A DNA stretch of 64,000 bases, taken from the NCBI GenBank assembly GCA_905221605.1, contig CAJNDS010002565.1, positions 295,194 through 359,193 on the forward strand. The letters run 5' to 3'. Origin of the DNA: Symbiodinium natans (Eukaryota; Sar; Dinophyceae; Suessiales; Symbiodiniaceae). This document shows positions 43,229-51,427 of the stretch, piece by piece. The stretch's first letter is position 1. Each line of letters opens with the position of its first letter. The translations under genes and the position numbers were made by a program. The notes beneath the pieces were generated by a model that was not told the origin of the DNA, ran no database searches, and saw nothing but the letters and a program-made list of their open reading frames with translations.

Positions 43229-44098
43229 TCAATCCATATCACGATTATGAAAGAGGAGACTAAATGTGATATGGACGTTGTTTAAATCTATAACGTTGCC
43301 AGCCCCATCCGTTATTCTGAATGTCAACCTTTTGATGTTTCTTTTGGATACATTTATATAATCATATTCTGTTATTCCATAACTGTCGCTAATAATCCCA
43401 GCAAAGGGAGCATTTACAGGTATCTTTTTGATCACCGCGTTTGAAAATGCAGATGGACTGTGGAAATTATTATTTGATAACTCTGGACAGGAAATGTAAA
43501 CATCAGGATAAGTCAATAAGTTAATGAAACCAGTTGTCCAAGGGGCAGACGAAGTGAATGCGTCACCAACTGTTGTAGTGAAACCTAACACCTCATTTAT
43601 TGAGTTAAGGTTACTAACGTCAACGCTGTTAGAGAACGAACCAGCAACAGGTGGCACGTCTGCATCAGTCAAGGGTATAAATACAACTTCGCTATAGTTA
43701 GATGATATTATTATTTTATTGGTTAAGGTGTCGTATATAGCAGAATATGAATCAGTCCGACCCCCGCTGTCAAAGAAGGTATTTAGTTGTGCTTGTATTG
43801 CGGTGGCTAGTTCTGGTGCGGTGTAGTTTCCTACGGGTATTTCTATTCTTCTGTATGTTATTCCTTGTGGCGTAGCAGGTGGCAATATTTGATGTCTAAA
43901 GTACAGGTTCTGATTATTTGTGTTGATGGAATACCAAGCATTAGGTATAGCCACCTCGTGCACTTGCATAATGGTATTTTCGGGTATTTCAAAGGTGTCT
44001 TGTAGTTCTATTTTGAAATCCGATGTTGACCTACTGTCGGAAACTCTGTATTTGGAATTGACGTACACTTTTTTATAAGTTAATGGTCTAGAACTCAT
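43229..44098 (-). CDS. minor capsid / penton protein (single jelly roll)
   Basis: 289 residues. The opening (TYKKVYVNSKYRVSDSRSTS, then DFKIELQDTFEIPENT and VHEVAIPNAWYSINTNNQNL) matches the conserved N-terminus of PLV and polinton penton/minor capsid proteins. These form pentamers at the vertices of icosahedral double-jelly-roll capsids. The rest is strand-rich, with NYTAPELATAIQAQLN in mid-domain, also typical. Length is usual for the family. It lies 49 nt upstream of the lipase-like gene's start on the opposite strand, so the two are divergent from an AT-rich promoter region. Confidence 0.85.
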   Translation of the reverse strand: MSSRPLTYKKVYVNSKYRVSDSRSTSDFKIELQDTFEIPENTIMQVHEVAIPNAWYSINTNNQNLYFRHQILPPATPQGITYRRIEIPVGNYTAPELATAIQAQLNTFFDSGGRTDSYSAIYDTLTNKIIISSNYSEVVFIPLTDADVPPVAGSFSNSVDVSNLNSINEVLGFTTTVGDAFTSSAPWTTGFINLLTYPDVYISCPELSNNNFHSPSAFSNAVIKKIPVNAPFAGIISDSYGITEYDYINVSKRNIKRLTFRITDGAGNVIDLNNVHITFSLLFHNRDMD

Positions 44099-44147
44099 AT
44101 TAATATATATTACTGATAAAATATTTTTATAATCTTATTTATATACA

Positions 44148-44668
44148 ATGAAAATAGAACAACAGTTAAACAAGATGCTTGACGATAACAACAAGATTTC
44201 AAACTCACAGGGCATTAAGATGGCTTACGATAAAGACAATAAAATTTATGTTAAGGGAAACAAAATGTACATCGGTGGTACGGTGAGTGTTTAACGAAGT
44301 TGCCATTTGGTGTTTTAGGTGGAGTTCGTGATATGGAGAGATACTTACAAGCAGAACATGTATCAAAAAATAATCCTCAAATAGACACAGTGGTGGGACA
44401 TAGTCAGGCAGGGGTCGTAGCCTTACAGCTGGCGAAAGATTTTCCAGACAGGAATTTGAAGACACGAACCTATAACAGCCCCACCTTCAGTATGGGATTC
44501 AAGCCAAATACAGAACAACACAAAAGATTTAGAAAAGTTGGAGATGTCGTTAGTGCTTTTGATGGCGGTGCTGTAAATGTATATACAGACTCACTCAATC
44601 CATTAAAGAATCATGACATGAGTGCATTTGACGGTATTGATGAGTCTTTACCAGCAGGTGAAGTATAA
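44148..44668 (+). pseudogene. class-3-lipase-like protein, frameshifted
   Basis: Two overlapping fragments. 44148-44294 encodes 48 residues with its own ATG, ending shortly after KGNKMYIGG. 44300-44668 continues in another frame, open from at least 44282, and carries the whole catalytic core of an alpha/beta-hydrolase: VVGHSQAG (nucleophile Ser), KVGDVVSAFD (acid Asp) and KNHDMSAF (His). This order is that of class-3 lipases. Lipase-like genes occur in several PLVs and are thought to act on membranes during infection. A small deletion near 44280-44292 is the simplest explanation for the shift. This copy should yield only a short peptide. Confidence 0.75.
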
Positions 44669-44686
44669 AATCTCAGATAGTATAAT

Positions 44687-44926
44687 ATGATGTTTAATAA
44701 ACCAAGACTTATTAAAGAACCTAACAAGGTAGGTAAGCCATCCGAGAGTTTACAGTTTAAAATGAAGTTGAACAAGAAGTTGAGTCACTCAGGATACGAC
44801 ACAATAAGAGAAATAGTTGAGAAACACGAAGAGACTACAATATTACCACCGAGCGACAAACAGAGTAAACATAATAATGTTTTAAATAGCCATAAAAAAT
44901 ATAGTAATAATAAAAAATCTAAATAA
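44687..44926 (+). CDS. small basic viral protein, unknown
   Basis: 79 residues, Lys-rich with a mostly polar C-terminus (SHKKYSNNKKSK). No family is recognised. It sits 18 nt after the lipase region and 10 nt before the major capsid gene, so co-transcription with virion genes is plausible. A basic protein of this size could bind DNA, but nothing shows this directly. Confidence 0.55.
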   Translation: MMFNKPRLIKEPNKVGKPSESLQFKMKLNKKLSHSGYDTIREIVEKHEETTILPPSDKQSKHNNVLNSHKKYSNNKKSK

Positions 44927-44936
44927 TATATATAAA
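44917..44936 (+). promoter_or_regulatory. candidate late promoter of the capsid gene
   Basis: AATCTAAATAATATATATAA lies directly before the ATG of the major capsid gene. A close match, AATCTAAATAATAATATATA, precedes the gene at 48929. Other virion genes (42632, 43229, 51428) have TATATA-type sequence just before the start. Confidence 0.5.
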
Positions 44937-46403
44937 ATGGATTTAGTTCTTGCAGAGAGTAACGACAATATGATAAATAGCCTCCAGTTCGGATTACCTG
45001 AATCAGCCGCGTATATCACTGATAGAAAACAAGTCCACTTCCCTAGTGTATCTGGAAACATCTTCAGTAGTAGTAATGGAAATAAATATTTAAAGTTTGT
45101 CATCACAGGTGAAGATAACAACTATATTGATTTGTCCAGTGTTTGTTTATTCTTTGACGTTGTTAATACATCCACCACTGCCGGACAATATTTACGCCCT
45201 TTAGGTGAGAGCCACGCATTTTTCACAAGATACAGATGTAATGGGGCAGGACAACAGTTAAACGACATTGACAATTACAACCAAGTGTGCGAAGAAATGA
45301 AATCGTTCAAAAGCGAAGAAGTCAGAAATTTAGACGATATTCAAGAAGGTTGTCTGACAAGATATGACAGTAGAATTAATAGATTGTTTGCTTATAACAT
45401 TGAAAGTCATAGTGCAACAGCAACAACAGGAGCAAATAATCGAGGCGTCGTTGTGCCAAAACTAACGCGAATTAATACTACCGGAATTGAACAGGGTAAG
45501 TTCGTAAGAATGGGACACAAGCCCGTTTGTGGATTTGTTCAATCTGGATATTATCCACCAATCAGATATTGTCCACTTGAATTTATTTTTGAAATTGTTT
45601 CAGATGCAGGCGAACCAGTCGTCCGACCTTCAGCAACAGTAGCAGGAACACAAGCAGAAGACGATGAAACCGGCTTATATTTTACAACGCGCAATACTAC
45701 CACAAGTTGGGCTATTCAGAATGCTATTTTAAGATGTGAATTGATACAGGTGGACAATACCGTTAACAATAACATAGTTTCACATTTATTGAAAGGGGGT
45801 AGGCTTCGTATGGTTTATCCGGCTTATCATTCATTTTCACAAACCTTCACAGCAGGAAATACAGAGATAAATATGAACATCGTTAAATCTTCAACTCGGT
45901 TGTCTCAGATGTTCTTCACCTTCAGCAACAGTAATATTGATAATGATAGCACAGCAGGTAATTATGACAGGAAGAGGTGGAACTACTTTTTCCACCCTAT
46001 GGCGGTAACTATTGATAATTTAGAAGGTGTCATTGATTCCGACAAACAAATTTCAGCACAAATACAGATAGCTAACAAGAAATTCCCCGAACAAGAAATT
46101 TCTAGCATTAGTGAATTCATGTATTTCCTTCGTCGGGCGGTTAATGTAATGAGCCCTTATTACGATGGCTTTTCAATTGACATTTATAGATACGCTAATG
46201 ATAAATTTATTGGAGGAATTAACTTTGACAAGCAACCAGATATGAATTTTACAGGAACTAACACGAAAATGGGAAGCTTAATCACTTTTAAAATCAAAGG
46301 AGCTAACGCAAATTTTGCATTAGGAATTGAAAGAGTTTTCATAACAGCCGTGTCAGAACATATATTTGAGCTAAGTGAAAGTGCCTCAACAGTTCTTGAC
46401 TGA
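44937..46403 (+). CDS. major capsid protein (double jelly roll)
   Basis: 488 residues. The N-terminal part shows the typical PLV capsid pattern: FPSVSGNIFSSSNGNKYLKF, then a strand-rich stretch with LSSVCLFFDVVN, YLRPLG, FFTRYRCNGAGQQLNDI and YNQVCEEM. Double-jelly-roll capsid proteins trimerise into the pseudo-hexagonal capsomers of icosahedral virions. Length and internal organisation fit the family. No frameshift is seen. It is the first of a rightward pair with the spike gene, separated by a perfect 12-bp hairpin. It is one of the strongest markers that the element is of viral origin. Confidence 0.92.
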   Translation: MDLVLAESNDNMINSLQFGLPESAAYITDRKQVHFPSVSGNIFSSSNGNKYLKFVITGEDNNYIDLSSVCLFFDVVNTSTTAGQYLRPLGESHAFFTRYRCNGAGQQLNDIDNYNQVCEEMKSFKSEEVRNLDDIQEGCLTRYDSRINRLFAYNIESHSATATTGANNRGVVVPKLTRINTTGIEQGKFVRMGHKPVCGFVQSGYYPPIRYCPLEFIFEIVSDAGEPVVRPSATVAGTQAEDDETGLYFTTRNTTTSWAIQNAILRCELIQVDNTVNNNIVSHLLKGGRLRMVYPAYHSFSQTFTAGNTEINMNIVKSSTRLSQMFFTFSNSNIDNDSTAGNYDRKRWNYFFHPMAVTIDNLEGVIDSDKQISAQIQIANKKFPEQEISSISEFMYFLRRAVNVMSPYYDGFSIDIYRYANDKFIGGINFDKQPDMNFTGTNTKMGSLITFKIKGANANFALGIERVFITAVSEHIFELSESASTVLD

Positions 46404-46429
46404 TAAGTTTATAAACAGAAATTTTCAAT

Positions 46430-46462
46430 ATAAATATTAATTTCTCACGTATTAATATTTAT
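46430..46462. terminator. perfect 12-bp hairpin between capsid and spike genes
   Basis: ATAAATATTAAT and its exact complement flank the loop TTCTCACGT, 27 nt after the capsid stop codon and 1 nt before the spike ATG. It may end the capsid transcript or control spike expression. Confidence 0.6.
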
Positions 46463-46463
46463 A

Positions 46464-48908
46464 ATGGCTTCATTAAACAACCTTACATCAATTTATGCAG
46501 ACAAGTTCTATTTGTCGTCCTCAACAGGCGTTAGTGAAATATCGGATACGTATGCAACCAAGGCAGAACTGACAAACACCAACACAGCAAACTCTGCAGA
46601 TATACAAGCAAACACCGATGCTATTGATGTTCTGAACACCAAGCAACTGCAAAACTTTAATAATATTAATGCTATTAATACTGATTTAACTAATAATTAT
46701 CAAACTAATACAGTATTAGCCACTAATTTTTATAATAAAACAGAAATTGATGCAACATTTAGTAATTATTATACATCAACACAAATTGATACAAACTTAT
46801 CTACTAATTACCAAACCAATGCCCAACTAGCCGTTAATTACTATAATAAATCCGAAATAGATACAAATTTATCAACGAATTACCAGACTAACACGCAGTT
46901 AGGAAACAATTATTATACTAAAACAGAGGTAGATGGATTAGTAGGAGCAGGTGGTGGTTACACAGATACAGAAATTGACAATCTATTAGACTTACGAGTT
47001 CCAAAATCAGATTTTACAAATAGATTTCGTACAAATCCTATCATTGATTGTAGTGCCCCTACAGTTATTCATAGCGGTTTAACATTAAATAATTCAACTA
47101 TAAATATAAGTCCAGTAGCAGGTTTATTATTTAGCAATCAAACGGGAGGAGGTGATAAAGTATTAGCAGAATTTAAAAACGCTACAAGTTATATAACTTT
47201 ACAAGGAGATAAAATATTTTGTAATAATACATCAGATGATGCTATTAAACAACTTGATTTATCTAATAATAATGCAGGTTATAAAATGAGTGGTAAAATA
47301 GCAGTACCAACTGGCGGTTTAGTAGTAGAAAATACAGCAGATGCTAGTTTATCATTTACAGTTAGAAATACTGATAATTACATTACTTTTAATAATGATA
47401 GTATTGACTGTTATAATTCAGTTGGAGACACTGGAAGAATTTTAAACTTAAATAGTAATTCTAATCAGTATGTTAAATCGCATTCACTATTAGTAGATAC
47501 AGCATCAAATACATTAACAGGAGGTTATACATTAGATGTTGTAGATAGTGCTATTATTAGACAGAATTTAAGAGTAGATAATAATATAGATTTAACAAAT
47601 AACACAGGAGATATTCAACTACCGACAGCAGGGATAGATATGTTCAGAAATAGTGGAGATGCTAATTATAATTTAAGAGTTAGAGACACACAGGGAGTTT
47701 TTGAATTTAGAAACAGAAATTTCAGATGTATGAACCCGAGCAATCCAGCAAATGGAACGGAAATGATTTTACACGACACAGGAGGTGATTATCGTTTAAG
47801 AATAGGAAGTCAAACAACAGCAACAGTGGGAATAGGAAGACAGTATAATTTTTCATATCATTTAACAGTAGGCGCTATAAGTAATTTTAATGAGACAAGA
47901 GTAGAAAATGACGCAACATTTTTAGGACAACAATTATTAAGCACTGATGGAAGAATATTTCAAAGAGCAGACGTTAACAATTCATTAAATGTCGTATCAA
48001 CAGAAGAAATCAACTTTTCCTTACAGTCTGATAGAACAACCGACCCTACAACAGGGACTATAGCATTGCAGTTAAATGACACTAACGGAATTACCATTAA
48101 TAGAGCAGTTACAAATAATCAAACATTCAATAGTATAGGTAATATCGTTGGCGAAGCAGATGTTATTAGTTGGGGGCGTTTTATGTTTCAAAATAGTAGT
48201 GAATTAAAGGAAGTTTTGGACACTCAATATAAGTTATATATCAGAAATGGAGACACAGCGGGAGAAATGAATTTAACAATAGGATTGGAATCATCAACGC
48301 CAGAAATTCAACTTACAGACGGGAAAGTAACTTTAGTTGGGCAATTAGAAATTACAAATACTGATGTATCAGGACAACAAAGAGTATTAATTAACAATCC
48401 AGATAATGACGGATTGATTAGATTAAGTAATAACAATTTATCAAGATTAGACGCAACAAATACAGGCGTTGATGTTTACGGCTTCTTTACTACAACTAAT
48501 AACGCTGATATTGGAGGAAATTTAACATGCGTTGCTTTAACTGAAACATCAGACTCTAAATTAAAAGAAAATGTTAAGGAAGCAAATATTAAAGAATGTT
48601 ATAAAGCAGTCAAATATATCAAGCCGAAAACATATAATTTTATCAATGATGAAGACAAAAAAAGTCATATTGGATTTATAGCAGATGATATAAAAGACGC
48701 TAAAATGCCCTCTGAATGGGACAACATCGTATATTATAATGATGATGGTATGAAATTATTAGCATATAATAAAACAGCAGTTGTGCTTTGGGGTTGTGTG
48801 CAACAATTACAAAAGCAAGTAGAAGATTTAGAAAAGGAAGTTAAGAAACTAAAAGGTGAAGCATCACCAAAAGCAAAGGCAAAAGCAAAAACGAAAAGTA
48901 AACATTAA
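46464..48908 (+). CDS. tail-spike-like protein with C-terminal S74 chaperone domain
   Basis: 814 residues. Residues ~60-160 contain several repeats of the type NYYNKSEIDTNLSTNYQTN, a pattern of trimeric phage tail fibres. A long Asn/Thr/Asp-rich region, probably beta-helical, follows (~170-690). Residues ~692-800 match the intramolecular chaperone/peptidase S74 module: SDSKLKENVK (Ser-Lys catalytic region), IKPKTYNF, HIGFIADDI, then a closing coiled coil (QLQKQVEDLEKEVKKLK). S74 domains trimerise fibres and then cleave themselves off. The tail is Lys/Ala-rich. It is downstream of the capsid gene, so a receptor-binding fibre is likely. Acquisition from phage or giant-virus fibres is possible. 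Confidence 0.85.
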   Translation: MASLNNLTSIYADKFYLSSSTGVSEISDTYATKAELTNTNTANSADIQANTDAIDVLNTKQLQNFNNINAINTDLTNNYQTNTVLATNFYNKTEIDATFSNYYTSTQIDTNLSTNYQTNAQLAVNYYNKSEIDTNLSTNYQTNTQLGNNYYTKTEVDGLVGAGGGYTDTEIDNLLDLRVPKSDFTNRFRTNPIIDCSAPTVIHSGLTLNNSTINISPVAGLLFSNQTGGGDKVLAEFKNATSYITLQGDKIFCNNTSDDAIKQLDLSNNNAGYKMSGKIAVPTGGLVVENTADASLSFTVRNTDNYITFNNDSIDCYNSVGDTGRILNLNSNSNQYVKSHSLLVDTASNTLTGGYTLDVVDSAIIRQNLRVDNNIDLTNNTGDIQLPTAGIDMFRNSGDANYNLRVRDTQGVFEFRNRNFRCMNPSNPANGTEMILHDTGGDYRLRIGSQTTATVGIGRQYNFSYHLTVGAISNFNETRVENDATFLGQQLLSTDGRIFQRADVNNSLNVVSTEEINFSLQSDRTTDPTTGTIALQLNDTNGITINRAVTNNQTFNSIGNIVGEADVISWGRFMFQNSSELKEVLDTQYKLYIRNGDTAGEMNLTIGLESSTPEIQLTDGKVTLVGQLEITNTDVSGQQRVLINNPDNDGLIRLSNNNLSRLDATNTGVDVYGFFTTTNNADIGGNLTCVALTETSDSKLKENVKEANIKECYKAVKYIKPKTYNFINDEDKKSHIGFIADDIKDAKMPSEWDNIVYYNDDGMKLLAYNKTAVVLWGCVQQLQKQVEDLEKEVKKLKGEASPKAKAKAKTKSKH

Positions 48909-48928
48909 AATCTAAATAATAATATATA
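48909..48928 (+). promoter_or_regulatory. candidate late promoter
   Basis: AATCTAAATAATAATATATA ends at the ATG of the 71-residue gene. It shares AATCTAAATAATA and TATATA with the sequence before the major capsid gene. Confidence 0.45.
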
Positions 48929-49144
48929 ATGGTTAATATTGATGAACAAATAGAAAAGAAACTCAATGAACAATTAGAAAAGATAAAGGGAGACTTAATT
49001 ATATTTAACACTATCCAAGATTTAACAGATAAAATACAAAAGTTAGAAGATGAAATAGAACAGTTGAAAAACAAAAACAAAGGATATTGCGGTACTTCTT
49101 CTAAATGCTTACCGTTTAACTGTTGTAGTTTCTCATTATTCTGA
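48929..49144 (+). CDS. small coiled-coil viral protein
   Basis: 71 residues. Residues 1-50 are heptad-like and highly charged (EQLEKIKGDLI, LTDKIQKLEDEIEQLKNKNK), a coiled coil, followed by a Cys-rich end (YCGTSSKCLPFNCCSF). No family is recognised. It is read rightwards after the spike gene and convergent with the packaging ATPase, with a shared perfect hairpin starting at its stop codon. Confidence 0.6.
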   Translation: MVNIDEQIEKKLNEQLEKIKGDLIIFNTIQDLTDKIQKLEDEIEQLKNKNKGYCGTSSKCLPFNCCSFSLF

Positions 49145-49179
49145 TGATTAATAATATTATTTTGATATTATTAATCATC
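49143..49179. terminator. perfect 14-bp bidirectional hairpin
   Basis: GATGATTAATAATA and its exact complement flank a 9-nt loop between the convergent 71-residue gene and ATPase gene, overlapping both stop regions. It is the longest perfect stem among the viral gene-end palindromes. Confidence 0.7.
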
Positions 49180-49938
49180 TTCATCAGTCCTTAAGACCTT
49201 CTCAAATCTGATGTAGAACATGTTATTTGCATCTTTTGCATTCGTGTTTATGTACAAGAAGCTATATGGAGCATCGTTTATCGCCAGTTGGTACATTTCA
49301 TATAACTGTTGCTTGTTTACCAGCGCGCTATTCTCTTCTAAAAATGCATTGACTTCATTCATGTTCTTGAGTCTGAACACAAACAGCGCAGACGCATTGA
49401 GCCTAATTATTGGAGCTAGCACGTTGTACTTCTGAGTGGACAGTATCACTGAAATTGCGTTATGTCTACCTCTTGTGAACAATCCGTGCAAGATACTTGA
49501 GTACCTTACAAATTTTGGGTCGTCCGCGAAATCATCAATGACTATTAGTATACTGAATAAATCCTTGTCTTTGTTCTTCTTCTGGAACTCTATTACCTTG
49601 TGTTGGGTGTCTATTATTTTCTGTAAGGCAGTTGCGTCGTAATGATTGAAATATATCTGTTCCTTTTCCGAGTCCACTTTCATTACATCCTTTATGTACT
49701 TCTTCACTGCGTTCCACGTGTCGTCCACATCTACACTAGGGCTGAATATATAGATTCTCTCAAAGCTATTGCGGTAAATCTTCAATATTAAGTTCTGTAT
49801 CAAAACTGTTTTACCGCCTGTACTGCAAGCCACAGCCAACATTCTCGCTGGTAAGGATGGCATCATCTCATACTTGCTGTTTTTGAACTGATACTTGGGT
49901 ATATCAATTGGTTCTACCGTCGGAACATTCTCGTTCAT
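49171..49938 (-). CDS. A32/FtsK-HerA-type genome packaging ATPase
   Basis: 255 residues, the usual length for PLV and virophage packaging ATPases. Walker A is seen in ACSTGGKTVLIQNLI (~residues 32-46) and Walker B in ILIVIDDFADD (~130-140). A Gln-containing motif follows in ISVILSTQKYN, and the C-terminal strand-rich part matches the family. The enzyme pumps the genome into preformed capsids. It is transcribed leftwards, towards the spike and capsid genes. The frame is intact. Together with capsid and penton genes it defines the virion module. Confidence 0.9.
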   Translation of the reverse strand: MNENVPTVEPIDIPKYQFKNSKYEMMPSLPARMLAVACSTGGKTVLIQNLILKIYRNSFERIYIFSPSVDVDDTWNAVKKYIKDVMKVDSEKEQIYFNHYDATALQKIIDTQHKVIEFQKKNKDKDLFSILIVIDDFADDPKFVRYSSILHGLFTRGRHNAISVILSTQKYNVLAPIIRLNASALFVFRLKNMNEVNAFLEENSALVNKQQLYEMYQLAINDAPYSFLYINTNAKDANNMFYIRFEKVLRTDEDD

Positions 49939-49975
49939 TATTAATATTAGTTAGAAAAATTATATGTTATAATAT

Positions 49976-50125
49976 ATGAATTACGGTGATTGCATTGATG
50001 TCATTGACAACCTTGAAGAAATAGAACAGATAATAATAACAACGCCTAGATATCGTAGGTGTTGCTACTCGGTGTTGGAAATATGTAAAGGGATTTTGCA
50101 ATATTTAAAATTAAAGAAAAAATAA
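49976..50125 (+). CDS. 49-residue viral peptide, unknown
   Basis: A short frame starting MNYGDCIDVIDNLEEI and ending LQYLKLKKK. It has an acidic start, two adjacent Cys and a basic end. It lies divergently from the ATPase with 37 nt between the starts, and 19 nt before the next gene. It is AT-rich like its neighbours and properly spaced, so it is plausible, but nothing identifies it. Confidence 0.45.
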   Translation: MNYGDCIDVIDNLEEIEQIIITTPRYRRCCYSVLEICKGILQYLKLKKK

Positions 50126-50144
50126 ATTTCTAACATTTAAAAAT

Positions 50145-50528
50145 ATGAGTGATAAAGAGGACAAAGGAAATATTAACATTGAAAAGGGAAGTGTTAATTG
50201 CAATTTTTGCAGATGTGGTAAAAAAGTCTTTCATAAAGAAACTAAAACAACGACTGATAAAGACGGTAACGTTGTCGTTAATCAAGTGGAAGATAGGAGT
50301 TCGTGGAGAATTGGAAATGGGCGTGGAGCAACACCTGACGGTAATGACGTGTTTAAACAAAACAGTCAGTTAGGTAGTGTTGAAATTTGCGACACAGGTT
50401 TTGGAATAGGTCGGAAGCCTACACCCGAAGAAAATCAAGAAAGGATATTTAAATTAGAGACAGATGTAGAAAGAATTGATAAAGATGTATCACAGTTAAA
50501 ACAAAACAACATGAATTTATTGGATTAA
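50145..50528 (+). CDS. viral protein with N-terminal Cys motif, unknown
   Basis: 127 residues. CNFCRCGK near residue 19 could bind zinc. The middle is polar with Gly/Asp-rich segments (WRIGNGRGATPDGNDVFKQ). The C-terminus is a short coiled coil (LETDVERIDKDVSQLKQNN). No family is recognised. It follows the 49-residue frame by 19 nt. A short inverted repeat (AATATTT...AAATATT) overlaps its end. Confidence 0.6.
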   Translation: MSDKEDKGNINIEKGSVNCNFCRCGKKVFHKETKTTTDKDGNVVVNQVEDRSSWRIGNGRGATPDGNDVFKQNSQLGSVEICDTGFGIGRKPTPEENQERIFKLETDVERIDKDVSQLKQNNMNLLD

Positions 50529-50765
50529 TATTTAAAAAATATTTTTCTAATATATATTGACAGTTGTATAGTCGCGAAACCTCGCGAGGCGTCAGCCGAC
50601 GCGTCGCACAGCCATGCGAGTCTCGTTCCTCGCATCTTTTGATTTCCCCCGGAAAGAAATGAAACAGGATGAACACCCCGAATATGTGCCCATTGCTCCC
50701 GTGTGATTGCATAAGTCCCAGACATCGTAAGTGAGCAAGAGAAAGGGAAGTATCTTGGAACACTT
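50529..50765 (-). other. GC-rich intrusion with a short minus-strand frame
   Basis: About 50565-50765 is clearly richer in GC than the viral DNA on both sides and contains a 10-bp palindrome (CCTCGCGAGG) and AGCCGACGCGTCGCA. A 99-codon minus-strand frame (50525-50824) runs through it, with GTRLAWLCDASADASRGFAT near its end. I cannot place it in a family. The composition suggests insertion of host or other foreign DNA. Confidence 0.45.
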
Positions 50766-50815
50766 ACATAATTCGGATATACATAAGATATATCCCTAAT
50801 TAGTTTGGAATTTAG

Positions 50816-50843
50816 AATTTTCATAATTCAGTTTATGAAAATT
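50816..50843. terminator. perfect 11-bp hairpin
   Basis: AATTTTCATAA and its exact complement TTATGAAAATT flank a 6-nt loop, in the spacer between the GC-rich intrusion and the 78-residue gene. It resembles the other gene-end palindromes but no gene clearly ends here. Confidence 0.45.
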
Positions 50844-50903
50844 TTAATATAAAAGTTTTATTATAAAAGTTTTTATTTAAAAACTTAATGTATATATAAG
50901 TAT

Positions 50904-51140
50904 ATGGGTGATAAACCTGACTTCAAGCAAGATGTCATCTTGAGACTGGAGAGGATTGAGAAATTGTTAAATGAAAGTTCTACGAGAAACTTTAACAGAA
51001 CGCCAGTTGACGCAACGTATGAAAACAAGAAGAATACATATTTGACTAAACTGAATAACAAGGAAATTTTGCAACCAAAACAAACAACCCTTGACTATTA
51101 CAATATAAAGTATAACGAAGAGACGAAAACCTATTCATAA
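50904..51140 (+). CDS. small viral protein, unknown
   Basis: 78 residues, helical N-terminus (DVILRLERIEKLLNESS) and a Tyr/Lys/Thr-rich C-terminus (TTLDYYNIKYNEETKTYS). Not recognised. TATATATAAGTAT lies just before the ATG, and a perfect 13-bp hairpin begins directly at the stop codon, as for other genes of the element. Confidence 0.6.
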   Translation: MGDKPDFKQDVILRLERIEKLLNESSTRNFNRTPVDATYENKKNTYLTKLNNKEILQPKQTTLDYYNIKYNEETKTYS

Positions 51141-51180
51141 TATTATCATCTAATAATAATGAGTGAATTAGATGATAATA
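51141..51180. terminator. perfect 13-bp hairpin overlapping the next start
   Basis: TATTATCATCTAA and its exact complement flank 14 nt. The 5' arm begins directly after the stop of the 78-residue gene, and the ATG of the following zinc-finger frame (51172) lies in the 3' arm. Confidence 0.6.
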
Positions 51181-51348
51181 TTTCTGTTGAGTAGTGATTG
51201 TAAAACACAGTACATGCAATGTAAAGCATGTAAACAAGTAAAATATGTAGATGAGTTTGTAAGTAAGCATTATATGAGGGTATACAATAAAACATGTAGG
51301 GCTTGTTTAAATAATAATGAGAAATCTAGACTTAAAGGGAAGGAATGA
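51172..51348 (+). CDS. small C4 zinc-finger protein
   Basis: A 58-residue frame from ATG 51172, or 44 residues from ATG 51214. Cys pairs CKAC and CRAC are separated by about 25 residues (between them VDEFVSKHYMRVYN), a C4 zinc finger, followed by a basic tail. A second, very short frame starts at 51160 (MSELDDNISVE) and stops at once. Since several viral proteins begin MS, the true start may be there with a frameshift. Function is unknown. Confidence 0.5.
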   Translation: MIIFLLSSDCKTQYMQCKACKQVKYVDEFVSKHYMRVYNKTCRACLNNNEKSRLKGKE

Positions 51349-51427
51349 GTGCAGGGGGTTTTCTTGGGCAAATATTATTAATACAAAGTTTCAAAAGTTT
51401 TAAAGATTAAAATATATAGTAGAGTAT
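51349..51427. promoter_or_regulatory. AT-rich spacer with possible promoter
   Basis: TTTTAAAGATTAAAATATATAG shortly before the ATG at 51428 weakly resembles both the TTAAAGAAATA and TATATA motifs of other genes. No hairpin is evident. Confidence 0.3.
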
